Below, piece by piece: positions 1-8,695 of a stretch of DNA of 64,000 nucleotides. Positions within the stretch are counted from its first letter, which is position 1. Every line of letters starts with the position of its first letter. Source of the stretch: Dongia_B soli (GTDB lineage Bacteria > Pseudomonadota > Alphaproteobacteria > Dongiales > Dongiaceae); NCBI RefSeq assembly GCF_034044715.1, contig NZ_JAXCLW010000007.1, forward strand, positions 166,830 to 230,829. The letters are read 5' to 3'. The notes under the pieces were generated by a model. It made no database searches. It was not told where the DNA came from and saw nothing but the letters and a program-made list of their open reading frames with translations. The translations under genes and the position numbers were made by a program.

Positions 1-321
1 GCCTTCAAGGCACCGCAGGACGACGTCGATCAAGCCAAGATCGCCGATCAGCCGAAGCTCGCCGACCAGAGTGACGCTTCGGGAGAGGCCAAGGCCGCAA
101 TTACTGAAGTCAAAACCGAGGTCAATCCCGCGGTTGCTGCTTTCGGTCCCAATGGTACGGCGCATCGACTGCCGGATAACGATGACGCGGAGGAAAACCG
201 CATCGCGGCGATCAACCCTGAGGAAACACCGGTCGAAACCATCGGCGCCGAGCATGCTCCAATTGCGCCAGCCAAGGTCGCCGACGCATCAACGGATATG
301 GAAAAGAGTAAGACGTCGTGA
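1..321 (+). CDS. tatB: Sec-independent translocase protein TatB, C-terminal part
   Basis: The open frame enters from the left edge and stops at 319-321, giving the last 106 residues. What is visible is the hydrophilic, acidic and alanine/proline-rich tail, such as PEETPVETIGAEHAP. The N-terminal membrane helix and amphipathic helix that define TatB lie outside the window. The call rests mainly on position: the stop codon overlaps the GTG start of tatC by three bases, as in alphaproteobacterial tatABC operons, and the tail has the low-complexity character usual for TatB. TatB forms the twin-arginine substrate receptor with TatC in the inner membrane. The tail alone would not identify the family. 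Confidence 0.7.
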   Translation, partial: AFKAPQDDVDQAKIADQPKLADQSDASGEAKAAITEVKTEVNPAVAAFGPNGTAHRLPDNDDAEENRIAAINPEETPVETIGAEHAPIAPAKVADASTDMEKSKTS

Positions 322-1148
322 CCGGCGCTGAAGACGATAAGAAGATGCCGCTCCTGGCGCATCTGGTCGAGTTGCGGGCGCGTCTGCTGTGGTCGGTAGC
401 GGGGTTCATCGTCGCCTTTCTCGTTTGCTTCTATTTCGCCCAGCCGATTTTCGACTTTCTTTCGGCGCCTTTGGCCAAGGCTCTGGCGGCGCATCGCATC
501 TCCGATCAGCAATTGCTGCGCGTCATCTATACCGACGTGACCGAGGTCTTCTTCACCCAGGTCAAGGTGGCTGCCTTTGGCGCCCTCTGCCTCTCCTTTC
601 CCGTTATCGCGACGCAGGTTTGGCTGTTCGTCGCGCCGGGCCTTTACAAGCAGGAAAAGAAAGCCTTCTTGCCCTTTTTGGTGGCGACTCCGCTCATGTT
701 CCTCGCGGGTGCCTCCTTCATGTTCAAGGTGATCCTGCCGCTCGCCCTCAATTTTTTCCTCAGCTACCAACATGCCGGCGGCGATGGCGAGTTGGCCGTG
801 CAGTTGGAAGCCAAGGTCGGCGAATATATCGGCTTCATCATGAAGATGGTTTTCGCCTTCGGCTTCTGCTTCGAATTGCCGGTCCTGCTGACCTTGCTCG
901 CCAAGGTCGGTCTGGTGACCTCCGACGGGCTGAAGCGCAAGCGGCGTTACGCCATCGTCATCGTCTTCATCGCCGCAGCGGTGGTAACGCCGCCGGATGT
1001 GTTCAGCCAGGTGAGCCTCGCCGTTCCCCTGCTGCTGCTCTATGAGGTCTCCATCTGGCTCGCGCGGATGGTGGAAAAGGACCGTGCCAAGCTCGCCCAG
1101 GACAGCGATTCCGACGACGATACCGGCCAAGAAGTAACCCCCGCTTGA
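318..1148 (+). CDS. tatC: Sec-independent translocase protein TatC
   Basis: A 276-residue polytopic inner-membrane protein and core of the twin-arginine translocase that exports folded proteins. The N-terminal cytoplasmic motif HLVELRARL (about residues 15-23) is the TatC hallmark that contacts the twin-arginine signal peptide. About six hydrophobic segments follow, including FIVAFLVCFYF, LPFLVATPLMFLAG and YAIVIVFIAAAVVTPPD. The length is typical of the family. The GTG start overlaps the tatB stop, so the two are translationally coupled. The C-terminus is acidic (DSDSDDDTGQ). Alternative functions are very unlikely. Confidence 0.97.
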   Translation: MTGAEDDKKMPLLAHLVELRARLLWSVAGFIVAFLVCFYFAQPIFDFLSAPLAKALAAHRISDQQLLRVIYTDVTEVFFTQVKVAAFGALCLSFPVIATQVWLFVAPGLYKQEKKAFLPFLVATPLMFLAGASFMFKVILPLALNFFLSYQHAGGDGELAVQLEAKVGEYIGFIMKMVFAFGFCFELPVLLTLLAKVGLVTSDGLKRKRRYAIVIVFIAAAVVTPPDVFSQVSLAVPLLLLYEVSIWLARMVEKDRAKLAQDSDSDDDTGQEVTPA

Positions 1149-1161
1149 CGCGCCGCATCGC

Positions 1162-1190
1162 TTTACGGATTCACCGTCCCAGCCTATAAA
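1162..1190 (+). promoter_or_regulatory. Putative sigma-70 promoter of serS
   Basis: TTTACG at 1162-1167 and TATAAA at 1185-1190 are separated by 17 bp. They lie 35 bp upstream of the serS start and just after the tatC stop, so serS could be transcribed apart from the tat operon. Read by eye only. Confidence 0.45.
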
Positions 1191-1225
1191 GTGAGCCGGC
1201 ACGGTTCACTGGGGCGACTATCTAA

Positions 1226-2500
1226 ATGTTTGACGTAAAATGGATTCGCGAAAATCCGACCGCCTTTGACCAGGGGCGGGCGCGGCGCGGTCTGCCGCCT
1301 TTGGCGGAAGAGATCATCGGGCTCGACGCCAAGCGCCGGGCGGCGCAGACCGCCTGGCAGGAGATGCAGGCGAAGCGTAATGAGCTGTCGAAGCAGATCG
1401 GCCAGCTCAAGGCGAAAGGCGGCGATGCCGCCGGCGTGATGGCCGAAGTCGCCGGCCTGAAGGACCGCATGGGCGAGCTTGAGGCCGAGGAACAGAAACT
1501 CGCCGCCGCCCTCGACGATCTTCTCTTGCGCCAGCCCAATCTGCCCGCCGCCGATGTGCCGGATGGCGCCGACGAGACCGCGAACCGCATCGATCGCACA
1601 GTCGGCGCGCCGCGGAACTTCGCCTTCACCCCGAAACAGCATTTTGAATTGGGCGAGGGGCTGGGCCTGATGGATTTCGAGGCTGCGGCGCGTATTTCCG
1701 GCGCCCGCTTCGTCGTGCTGAAAGGCGCGCTGGCGCGGCTGGAACGCGCGCTTGCCCAATTCATGCTCGATCTCCATAGCGGCGAGTTCGGTTATACCGA
1801 AGTCGCGCCGCCCTTCCTGGTGCGTGACAATGCCCTCTATGGCACCGGCCAGTTGCCGAAATTCGAAGAGGATCTCTTCGTCACCAAGGAAAGCCTGTGG
1901 CTGATCCCGACTTCGGAAGTGCCGCTCACCAATCTCGCCGGCGACAGCATCATCGACGAAGCCAGCTTGCCCTTGCGCTATACGGCGCTCACCCCCTGTT
2001 TCCGCTCCGAGGCCGGTTCCGCCGGGCGGGATACGCGCGGCATGATCCGCCAACATCAATTCCTCAAGGTCGAGCTCGTCTCGATAGCCGATCCGGACCA
2101 GTCCGATGCCGAACACCAGCGCATGACCGCCTGCGCTGAGGAAGTGCTGAAGCGCCTCGAACTGCCTTATCGGGTCATGACGCTCTCGACCGGCGATATG
2201 GGTTTTGCCGCCCAGAAGACCTATGACATCGAGGTCTGGCTGCCGGGGCAGAATGCCTATCGGGAAATCTCCAGCTGTTCCAATTGCGGTGATTTTCAGG
2301 CGCGCCGCATGAAGGCGCGCTGCCGCAAGGCCGGCGAGAAAAATACCCGCTTCGTGCATACTTTGAACGGCTCGGGCCTTGCCGTGGGCCGCACGCTGGT
2401 GGCGGTTCTGGAAAACTACCAGCAGGAAGACGGGTCGATTGCGGTGCCGGATGCCTTGAAACCCTATATGGGCAAGATCGAGGTCATCCGCCGTGCTTAA
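1226..2500 (+). CDS. serS: Seryl-tRNA synthetase
   Basis: A cytoplasmic class II aminoacyl-tRNA synthetase of 424 residues that charges tRNA-Ser with serine. The N-terminal region (about 30-105) is a Lys/Glu-rich helical arm that binds the long variable arm of tRNA-Ser. Motif 2 is visible as CFRSEAGSAGRDTRG and motif 3 as GSGLAVGRTLVAVLENYQ near the C-terminus, with LIPTSEVPLTN in the serine-binding region. Length and start (MFDVKWIRENP) match the family. The last eight bases overlap surE, indicating co-translation. Confidence 0.98.
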   Translation: MFDVKWIRENPTAFDQGRARRGLPPLAEEIIGLDAKRRAAQTAWQEMQAKRNELSKQIGQLKAKGGDAAGVMAEVAGLKDRMGELEAEEQKLAAALDDLLLRQPNLPAADVPDGADETANRIDRTVGAPRNFAFTPKQHFELGEGLGLMDFEAAARISGARFVVLKGALARLERALAQFMLDLHSGEFGYTEVAPPFLVRDNALYGTGQLPKFEEDLFVTKESLWLIPTSEVPLTNLAGDSIIDEASLPLRYTALTPCFRSEAGSAGRDTRGMIRQHQFLKVELVSIADPDQSDAEHQRMTACAEEVLKRLELPYRVMTLSTGDMGFAAQKTYDIEVWLPGQNAYREISSCSNCGDFQARRMKARCRKAGEKNTRFVHTLNGSGLAVGRTLVAVLENYQQEDGSIAVPDALKPYMGKIEVIRRA

Positions 2501-3344
2501 GGCTCCGCTCAACCTGAAAAAAGCCCGTATCCTGATCAGCAACGATGACGGCATCCACGCACCGGGGCTGAAGGTGCTGGAGAAGGTCGCGCGCGCGCTC
2601 TGCGACGATGTCTGGGTGGTGGCGCCGGAAAGCGACAATAGCGGCGCCTCGCATTCCTTCACCGTGCGCCGGCCCCTTTCTGTACATCGGCTCGGCCCGC
2701 AGCGTTTCGCTGTTGCTGGGACGCCGACCGATTGCGCGCTGGTCGCCATCAATCACCTGATGACCGATCGCAAGCCCGATCTCGTCTTGTCTGGCGTCAA
2801 TCGCGGCGCTAATCAGGGTGAGGATGTGATCTATTCCGGCACCGTTGCGGTGGCAATGGAAGCGGCAATGATGAATATTCCCGCAATCGCCATGAGCCAA
2901 GTTCGCCACGGCAACAATATTCCGTGGCAGACTGCGGAGACGTTCGGTGAGACGGTGGTGCGCCGCCTGACCTCGGTTGATTGGCCCGCCGGTGTGCTGA
3001 TGAATGTGAATTTCCCCTGTGTTGCGCCCGATCAGGTCAAGGGCATCGATGTCGGCGGCCAAGGCCGTCGTGTCTCGGACCTGCAGGTGGTTGCCGGCAA
3101 AGATCCCTTCGACCGCGATGTGCTGTGGATCGGCGATTTCCCGGATGACGAGACTGAAGGGGAAGACACCGATCTCGCGATCACCGCCGCCGACAAGATC
3201 GCGGTGACGCCGCTGCATTTCGACCTCACGCACCGGGTGACGGCGAAACGGCTGGAAGCGGTGATGGGTCCGTTGAAAGTGAAAGCTCCAGCAAAGGCGA
3301 AAACCCCGGCAAAGGCGAAATCGCCGCGCCGTAAGACGCGATGA
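2493..3344 (+). CDS. surE: 5'/3'-nucleotidase SurE
   Basis: A metal-dependent nucleoside monophosphatase of 283 residues with a GTG start inside the end of serS. The metal-binding ILISNDDG motif lies at about residues 13-20, followed by ESDNSGASHSFT and SGVNRGANQGEDVIYSGTVAVA, all signatures of SurE. The C-terminal roughly 25 residues form a basic tail with repeated APAKAKTPAKAK-type units ending in RRKTR. Standard SurE proteins are about 250 residues and do not need such a tail, so it is an add-on of unknown use. Position before pcm matches the ancient surE-pcm-nlpD order. Confidence 0.97.
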   Translation: MLKAPLNLKKARILISNDDGIHAPGLKVLEKVARALCDDVWVVAPESDNSGASHSFTVRRPLSVHRLGPQRFAVAGTPTDCALVAINHLMTDRKPDLVLSGVNRGANQGEDVIYSGTVAVAMEAAMMNIPAIAMSQVRHGNNIPWQTAETFGETVVRRLTSVDWPAGVLMNVNFPCVAPDQVKGIDVGGQGRRVSDLQVVAGKDPFDRDVLWIGDFPDDETEGEDTDLAITAADKIAVTPLHFDLTHRVTAKRLEAVMGPLKVKAPAKAKTPAKAKSPRRKTR

Positions 3345-3368
3345 AGACAAGGTTATGAGTTCGCGCCG

Positions 3369-4034
3369 ATGAGTCTGGCTGCCCGCAAAATCCGATTGAT
3401 CATGAATCTGCGCCGAGCCGGGGTGACGGATACCGGCGTGCTGGCGGCGATCGAGCGGATTCCACGCGAAGCCTTCGTGCTGCCGCATTTCCATGATCAG
3501 GCTTACGAAGATCAGGCGCTGCCCATCGCCCAGGGGCAGACCATCAGCCAGCCGCATATCGTCGCCATGATGACCGAGGCGCTGCAGCTCAAGAAGACCC
3601 ATAAGGTGCTGGAGATCGGCACCGGTTCCGGCTATCAGGCAGCGGTGCTGTCCAAACTGGCGCGGCGCGTCTATACGGTCGAGCGCTTCAAGTCGCTGTT
3701 GAAGGAGGCGGAGAGCCGTTTCCATCAATTGCGGCTGCACAATATCACCAGCAAGGTGGGCGACGGTTCTAAGGGCTGGCCGGAACAAGCGCCGTTCGAT
3801 CGCATCATCGTCACTGCGGCCGCCGAAGAGATCCCGCAGACACTGGTGGACCAGTTGGCGGTGGGCGGCATCATGGTGCTGCCGGTTGGGCCGGATCGCG
3901 GCGATCAGGTATTGATCCGCTTGCGTAAGAATGAAGACGGGATCGAATGCGATCATCTGGCCGATGTCCGATTCGTGCCTTTGGTCGGTGGCGCCCTGCC
4001 GGAAGGCGAAGCGAAGGCGGCATCTGCGCGGTGA
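3369..4034 (+). CDS. pcm: Protein-L-isoaspartate O-methyltransferase
   Basis: A SAM-dependent enzyme of 221 residues that methylates isoaspartyl residues of damaged proteins, starting their repair. The SAM-binding motif VLEIGTGSGYQAAVLS is at about residues 80-95, preceded by the family motif QGQTISQPHIVAMM and followed by the acidic loop VYTVERF. The carboxyl half has DRIIVTAAAEEIP and the product-release region. It lies 24 nt downstream of surE and 31 nt upstream of the nlpD-like gene, so these three probably form one transcript. Confidence 0.97.
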   Translation: MSLAARKIRLIMNLRRAGVTDTGVLAAIERIPREAFVLPHFHDQAYEDQALPIAQGQTISQPHIVAMMTEALQLKKTHKVLEIGTGSGYQAAVLSKLARRVYTVERFKSLLKEAESRFHQLRLHNITSKVGDGSKGWPEQAPFDRIIVTAAAEEIPQTLVDQLAVGGIMVLPVGPDRGDQVLIRLRKNEDGIECDHLADVRFVPLVGGALPEGEAKAASAR

Positions 4035-4065
4035 AAATAGCGCGATGAAAGCGAGGAGAGTTGGC

Positions 4066-5388
4066 ATGACATGTCGGCATAAGTTGCTGTTGGCGGCAAG
4101 CGGCGTCGCGCTTGCGTTCCTGACTGGCTGTAACCAGTCGGGGCGGCCGCTCAGCGACGGCACGGCCGGACCGGCTTTCACAGGCGAAGCGCCGAAACTT
4201 GGCGTCGTCGACGGCAGCTCTTATATCGTCGCGCCCGGCGATACCGTCGGCGCGATCGCCGAGCGCACCAATACGCCGATCCGCAGTTTGATCGACCTCA
4301 ATCATCTGGTGCCGCCTTATCGTCTGCAATCGGGCACCCGGCTGCTATTGCAGCCGCGCTCCAGCTATGTCGTGCGCCAGGGCGACACGATCGAGAAGGT
4401 TGCGCAAAGCCAGGGCGTTTCGCAGAGCGCGCTGATCCAGCTCAATAATCTGACGGCTCCCTATACGTTGCGCGCGGGACAAAACCTGGTCATGCCCAGC
4501 GGGGTCGAAGCCAGCAAGGCGCCGACCAGCGTCGCGGTCGGCCAGACCTTCGTGATGCCGCAAGCAACGCCGGATGGATCGACGGCGCCGACCACCGCGC
4601 CCAGCGGCGGGGTCAGCAAGAGCGCTTTGCCGCCGCTCTCTTCGGCGACTGCTTCAACGGCGGCTACTGCGCCTAAAACACTCTCGGCCCCGGCGGGTTC
4701 GGCGCAAGCGCAGACATCGGTGACAGCCACGGCTGCAGCGCCCGCGGCCAAAACCATCCAGACCCAGCCGATGGCGGCCGCCTCGCAGCAACCGGCACAG
4801 ACAGCCGCGAAGACGGCAAAGGCGTCGGATGGCACTCTGGCAGCGCCGCCCGATCCAGTCTTGCCCGATCCTGATCCCTTCGATGAAGCACCGGCGAAAC
4901 CGGGGACGACATCCAGTGCCGCCCAAACCGCTGCTACTCAGACCGCTTCGGCGCAGCCGGCGGCGAAGACGCTGCAACCTGCCGTACCGGCGCCGGCTGC
5001 CAATACCGGCAACGGCCAATTCGGCTGGCCGGTGCAAGGCAAGATCATCTCGAAATTCGGCGCGACCTCCGATGGGCTGCGCAATGACGGCATCAACATC
5101 TCGGCCCCGGCCGGCGCACCGGTCCAGGCCGCGGCCGATGGCGTCGTCGCTTATGCCGGCAACGAATTGCGCGGTTTCGGCAATATGGTGCTGATCCGCC
5201 ACGCCAATGGCTGGGTCACGGCCTATGCGCATAACGAGTCGCTAAATGTGAAGAAAGGCGATCAAGTGAGACGCGGCCAAGTTATCGCCCGCGTCGGTTC
5301 GACCGGCAATGTGCAGTCGCCCCAGCTTCACTTTGAGATCCGCAAAGGCACGTCGGCGGTGGATCCGATGAAATATCTCGGCAGTTGA
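4066..5388 (+). CDS. nlpD: NlpD-like lipoprotein: two LysM domains and a degenerate M23/LytM domain
   Basis: A 440-residue predicted envelope lipoprotein. I chose the ATG at 4066 because a GGAGAG ribosome-binding site sits 5 nt upstream and the N-terminus is then a lipoprotein signal ending in the lipobox LTGC. An in-frame ATG at 4045 is the alternative. Two LysM peptidoglycan-binding domains follow (about 51-94 and 101-145, SYIVAPGDT and SYVVRQGDT). An Ala/Pro/Thr linker then leads to an M23 domain (about 321-440). The zinc-ligand motif HxxxD reads NDGIN (N340, N344), and the HxH motif reads QLH (Q420, H422). The domain should therefore not be catalytic, as in E. coli NlpD, which activates a cell-wall amidase during division. 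Confidence 0.93.
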   Translation: MTCRHKLLLAASGVALAFLTGCNQSGRPLSDGTAGPAFTGEAPKLGVVDGSSYIVAPGDTVGAIAERTNTPIRSLIDLNHLVPPYRLQSGTRLLLQPRSSYVVRQGDTIEKVAQSQGVSQSALIQLNNLTAPYTLRAGQNLVMPSGVEASKAPTSVAVGQTFVMPQATPDGSTAPTTAPSGGVSKSALPPLSSATASTAATAPKTLSAPAGSAQAQTSVTATAAAPAAKTIQTQPMAAASQQPAQTAAKTAKASDGTLAAPPDPVLPDPDPFDEAPAKPGTTSSAAQTAATQTASAQPAAKTLQPAVPAPAANTGNGQFGWPVQGKIISKFGATSDGLRNDGINISAPAGAPVQAAADGVVAYAGNELRGFGNMVLIRHANGWVTAYAHNESLNVKKGDQVRRGQVIARVGSTGNVQSPQLHFEIRKGTSAVDPMKYLGS

Positions 5389-5406
5389 TCGCGGATGCTC
5401 GCGGCC

Positions 5407-5751
5407 TTAACGGACGAGAACGAAGCCTGCAAGGCCGATCAGAACGATCACCGCAATCGCCACATAGAGCCAGAACCAGGTCGAGACGGTCAGCTCGCCG
5501 GAAATGGTGCGGCCGCGCTCGTCGAACGACGAGGCAGCGCTGCGATTCTTTTCGGCCCGCTGCGCTTGCAGCCGCTGCTCTGCGCTTGGCGGATGTCCAC
5601 CCGCTTCCTCGTCAGTCCCCAAGGGCGCGGCGGCCGGATCGATAAAGGGCACTTTATCCCCGGCTTGTCCGGCGTCAATATCGTGCCGTAAACGATCTGC
5701 TGTGGGAGGCTGCGCTATGCGCCTCGGTGTCTGTGTGTTGCGCTCAGTCAT
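5407..5751 (-). CDS. Small single-pass membrane protein of unknown function
   Basis: An unrecognised 114-residue protein on the opposite strand, convergent with the nlpD-like gene. The first 85 residues are hydrophilic and disordered-looking, with many Ala, Glu, Gln and Arg. The C-terminus is one clear membrane segment (about 91-112, WFWLYVAIAVIVLIGLAGF) ending in VLVR. That layout suggests a tail-anchored inner-membrane protein. No domain is recognisable. The absence of any other gene in this interval, together with a coherent soluble-plus-anchor structure, makes it likely real. Confidence 0.55.
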   Translation of the reverse strand: MTERNTQTPRRIAQPPTADRLRHDIDAGQAGDKVPFIDPAAAPLGTDEEAGGHPPSAEQRLQAQRAEKNRSAASSFDERGRTISGELTVSTWFWLYVAIAVIVLIGLAGFVLVR

Positions 5752-5946
5752 GTGACGGCCTCATTTCCCGCTCAACAGCTTCATGAGCGCCCAGGTTCCT
5801 TATGCCCTGATTGGTCCCATATTGCCCGCCTTGCTGGCGGCATGACTGGAACGCTTTTACCAAGATACGGTTATCGATAGCAGGGGGTGCATTCATCGGT
5901 TGAAGGGCGGAAAGCGCTGGTTCAAGCGCGGAAAGGAGCCGACCTC

Positions 5947-7311
5947 ATGAGCGATGTGGAAACCGTCAGTCGCGCGACCGTAGATCTGCAGGGCCTTGTC
6001 GACATCCTGAAGCGATCGGCCGAGCCTTTGCCCAATCCAGCCAAACAGCGGGAATTCGGAGAGTTTTTCGACCGCTTCGGCGATGCGCGGGTCGTACTTC
6101 TGGGCGAAGCGACCCATGGCAGCCGCGAATTCTACCAAGCGAGAAGCGCGATCACCCGGCGATTGATCGAACATCACGGGTTCAACATCGTTGCGGTGGA
6201 AGCGGACTGGCCGGATGCTGCGCGCATTGACAATTACGTCCGCCATGCCGCGCCGCGTCCGAACGCGCAGGAAGCCTTTACCCGCTTTCCGACCTGGATG
6301 TGGCGGAACGAAGAGGTGATGGAATTCATCACCTGGCTGCGCGGGCATAACGAAACGCGCTCGCCGGATAAACGCGCTGCCTTTCACGGTCTCGATGTTT
6401 ATAGCCTGGGCACATCGGTCCAGGCGGTGCTTGACTACCTGGATCGCGTGGACCCTGCCGGAGCGGCGCTCGCGCGCAGCCGCTATGGCTGCCTGACGCC
6501 CTGGCATGAGGAGCCGGCCGCTTATGGCCGCGCCGTGCTGTGGGGCGAAGATCAGTCTTGCGAGGACGAGGCCGCTGCCCAGCTAGCTTCCCTGCTGGAG
6601 AACAGGCTCACTTACATGCGTGAGGGTGGCGCGGATTTCTTCGACGCGGCACAGAACGCCCGTATCGTTCGGGCGGCGGAACAATATTATCGCGTCATGT
6701 ATCGCGGTTCGCGGGAATCCTGGAATTTGCGCGACCGCCATATGTTCGACACGCTGCAATCGCTTCTTGCCCATCATGGCGGCGCGCGTGGCGAAAAGAT
6801 GGGCCAGAAGGCGAAGGCCGTCGTCTGGGCGCATAACTCCCATATCGGCAATGCTGCCGCGACACGGATGGGCTGGCAGGGCGAATTCAATATCGGCGAG
6901 CTATGCCGCACCGCCTATGGCCAGGATGCGGTCCTGATCGGCTTCGGCACCGATCATGGCACGGTCGCGGCGGCGGATGATTGGAACGGTCCCATGCGGG
7001 TGATGAACCTGCGTCCGTCGCGCCAGGACAGTTATGAATATGCTTTCAAACAGACTGGTCGGTCTTGCAGCCTTACCGACTGGCGGACACCGGAGCGGCG
7101 GGAGTTGGCAGCCGCGTTGAGCGAGCCGCGGCTGGAGCGTGCGATCGGTGTCATTTATCGACCCGATACCGAACGGAGCAGCCACTATTTCGACGCCGTC
7201 CTCGCCGAGCAGTTCGATGCCTATGTGTGGTTCGATGAAACGGGGGCCGTGACCCCTCTGGCGGCGGCCCGGCCGGCGGGCGTGCCCGAAACATATCCGT
7301 TCGGCGTTTAG
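5947..7311 (+). CDS. Erythromycin-esterase-family protein
   Basis: A predicted cytoplasmic hydrolase-like protein of 454 residues. The ATG at 5947 is preceded by AAAGGAG and is preferred over an upstream in-frame ATG at 5887. Conserved family motifs are VVLLGEATHGSREFY (about residues 49-63), with the Glu and His expected in the active site, then VAVEADWPDA and VVWAHNSHIGNA. It resembles the long chromosomal members of the Ere family that sit in stress or phosphoribosyltransferase loci, not the plasmid macrolide-resistance enzymes. Substrate is unknown. The following gene encodes a phosphoribosyltransferase, a pairing I know from other proteobacteria. Confidence 0.85.
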   Translation: MSDVETVSRATVDLQGLVDILKRSAEPLPNPAKQREFGEFFDRFGDARVVLLGEATHGSREFYQARSAITRRLIEHHGFNIVAVEADWPDAARIDNYVRHAAPRPNAQEAFTRFPTWMWRNEEVMEFITWLRGHNETRSPDKRAAFHGLDVYSLGTSVQAVLDYLDRVDPAGAALARSRYGCLTPWHEEPAAYGRAVLWGEDQSCEDEAAAQLASLLENRLTYMREGGADFFDAAQNARIVRAAEQYYRVMYRGSRESWNLRDRHMFDTLQSLLAHHGGARGEKMGQKAKAVVWAHNSHIGNAAATRMGWQGEFNIGELCRTAYGQDAVLIGFGTDHGTVAAADDWNGPMRVMNLRPSRQDSYEYAFKQTGRSCSLTDWRTPERRELAAALSEPRLERAIGVIYRPDTERSSHYFDAVLAEQFDAYVWFDETGAVTPLAAARPAGVPETYPFGV

Positions 7312-7366
7312 CCATGACCATCACAGCGGAAGCGCAGCCTCTTAAGATCGGGTTCCGGCCCTCGCC

Positions 7367-8032
7367 ATGACCAGGCCGCCGGCAGCGTTCAGCGACAGGC
7401 GTGAAGCCGGCCGGCAGTTGGCCCAGGCATTGAAACCTTTCCGCCTTCAGCAACCTGTCATCCTCGCTTTGCCGCGCGGCGGTGTTCCCGTTGCTTTCGA
7501 AGTCGCGAAAACGCTGCAAGCCGTCCTGGATGTTCTCCTGGTGCGCAAGATCGGTGTGCCCGGTTATGAAGAACTGGCGCTGGGGGCCATTATCGACGGT
7601 GCCTCACCGCAAATGGTCCTGAATGAAGACGTGGTCGAGCTTGTTCGCCCCGAACCGGCCCATCTGGAAGCCGCCCGCCGGCGCCAGCTCGCCGAGATCG
7701 AGCGTCGCCGCCATCTCTATCGCGGCGAGGCGGCGGCGGTCGTCTTGGCCGATCGGACAGTCATCATCATCGATGACGGCATTGCGACCGGCGCCACGGT
7801 CAAGGTGGCGATACGCGGGGTAATGCTGACTGGGCCGCGTCGTCTGATCCTGGCGGTCCCTGTCGCGCCCCAGGAGATCGTTCAGGCGCTTTCCGCCGAA
7901 TGCGATGAGGTCGTATGCCTCGCCATGCCGGAACCGTTTTATTCCGTGGGCACGCATTACCACGACTTCTCGCAGACGACTGACGCGGACGTTGTCGCGC
8001 TTCTGGCGGAAGCCCGGAACCTGGCGAATTGA
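7367..8032 (+). CDS. Phosphoribosyltransferase-family protein
   Basis: A 221-residue protein with a type I phosphoribosyltransferase fold. The PRPP-binding motif TVIIIDDGIATGAT sits at about residues 128-141, and the N-terminal LALPRGGVPVAFEVA provides the loop that contacts pyrophosphate. Members of this family beside Ere-like genes are annotated only as phosphoribosyltransferases, and the base substrate is unknown. Its start lies 55 nt after the erythromycin-esterase-like gene, so the two are probably co-transcribed. A short 18-codon reading frame overlaps its start, but I do not regard it as a gene. Confidence 0.85.
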   Translation: MTRPPAAFSDRREAGRQLAQALKPFRLQQPVILALPRGGVPVAFEVAKTLQAVLDVLLVRKIGVPGYEELALGAIIDGASPQMVLNEDVVELVRPEPAHLEAARRRQLAEIERRRHLYRGEAAAVVLADRTVIIIDDGIATGATVKVAIRGVMLTGPRRLILAVPVAPQEIVQALSAECDEVVCLAMPEPFYSVGTHYHDFSQTTDADVVALLAEARNLAN

Positions 8033-8256
8033 GGCGGTTTTTTGTGCCGGCCGTGAACCTTGGGCCGGCTTCGTGGTTGATGGTCGATCAAGAGCTTTAG
8101 AGGGCGATGCCACGAGCGCGGCCGGTCCTGGAGGTCTCGAGTTGGAGGTCTCAAGACAATATGCGAAGCGACAACACCCAAGGTCCGTTCCGCTTGCCGG
8201 GAAAATATCGGCCGCTGGTACTGGATCGCCTTCAATTCACGGAGAGGAGAATAACC

Positions 8257-8685
8257 ATGAACATTCAGGAGTGCATGAGCAAGGATGTGCAGATTGCCTC
8301 GCCGAACCAATCCATCCGCGATGCAGCACAGAAGATGAAAGAGATCGACGCCGGGTTCCTGCCGGTTGGCGAGAATGACCGGCTAGTGGGCATGATCACA
8401 GACCGGGATATCGCGGTGCGCGGCGTCGGCGCGGGGAAAGGACCGGATACCCCCATCCGCGACATCATGAGCAAAGAGGTCCTCTACTGCTTCGAGGATG
8501 AAAGCGTAGAGGACGTTTCGCAGAAAATGGCCAAGCAACAAGTAAGGCGCATGCCGGTGCTTAACCGCGACAAGCGTCTGGTCGGGGTTATTTCGCTGGG
8601 CGACATCTCGCAGCAGGACCAATCAGGAGGCGCCGAAGCGCTCAGCAGTATCTCGTCTCCTGGTGGTCAACACGTGCAACATTGA
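8257..8685 (+). CDS. Tandem CBS-domain protein
   Basis: A 142-residue protein made of two CBS domains (about 1-60 and 68-130). The first ends in DRLVGMITDRDIAVRG and the second in DKRLVGVISLGDISQQ. CBS pairs bind adenosine nucleotides and act as energy or ionic sensors. The ATG at 8257 follows a strong GGAGAGGAG site and yields the usual MNIQECMSKDV start; the upstream in-frame ATG at 8107 would add an unconserved leader. Stand-alone CBS pairs like this are common in stress-induced loci. It lies 10 nt before the DUF3008 gene. Confidence 0.9.
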   Translation: MNIQECMSKDVQIASPNQSIRDAAQKMKEIDAGFLPVGENDRLVGMITDRDIAVRGVGAGKGPDTPIRDIMSKEVLYCFEDESVEDVSQKMAKQQVRRMPVLNRDKRLVGVISLGDISQQDQSGGAEALSSISSPGGQHVQH

Positions 8686-8695
8686 GGAGGTAGCT

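Noticed and set aside
48..1202. A 384-codon minus-strand frame over tatB and tatC
   Set aside because: Antisense to unambiguous genes and compositionally a shadow.
7314..7370. An 18-codon frame overlapping the phosphoribosyltransferase start as a possible leader peptide
   Set aside because: No ribosome-binding site stands out, there is no run of regulatory codons and no attenuator hairpin follows.
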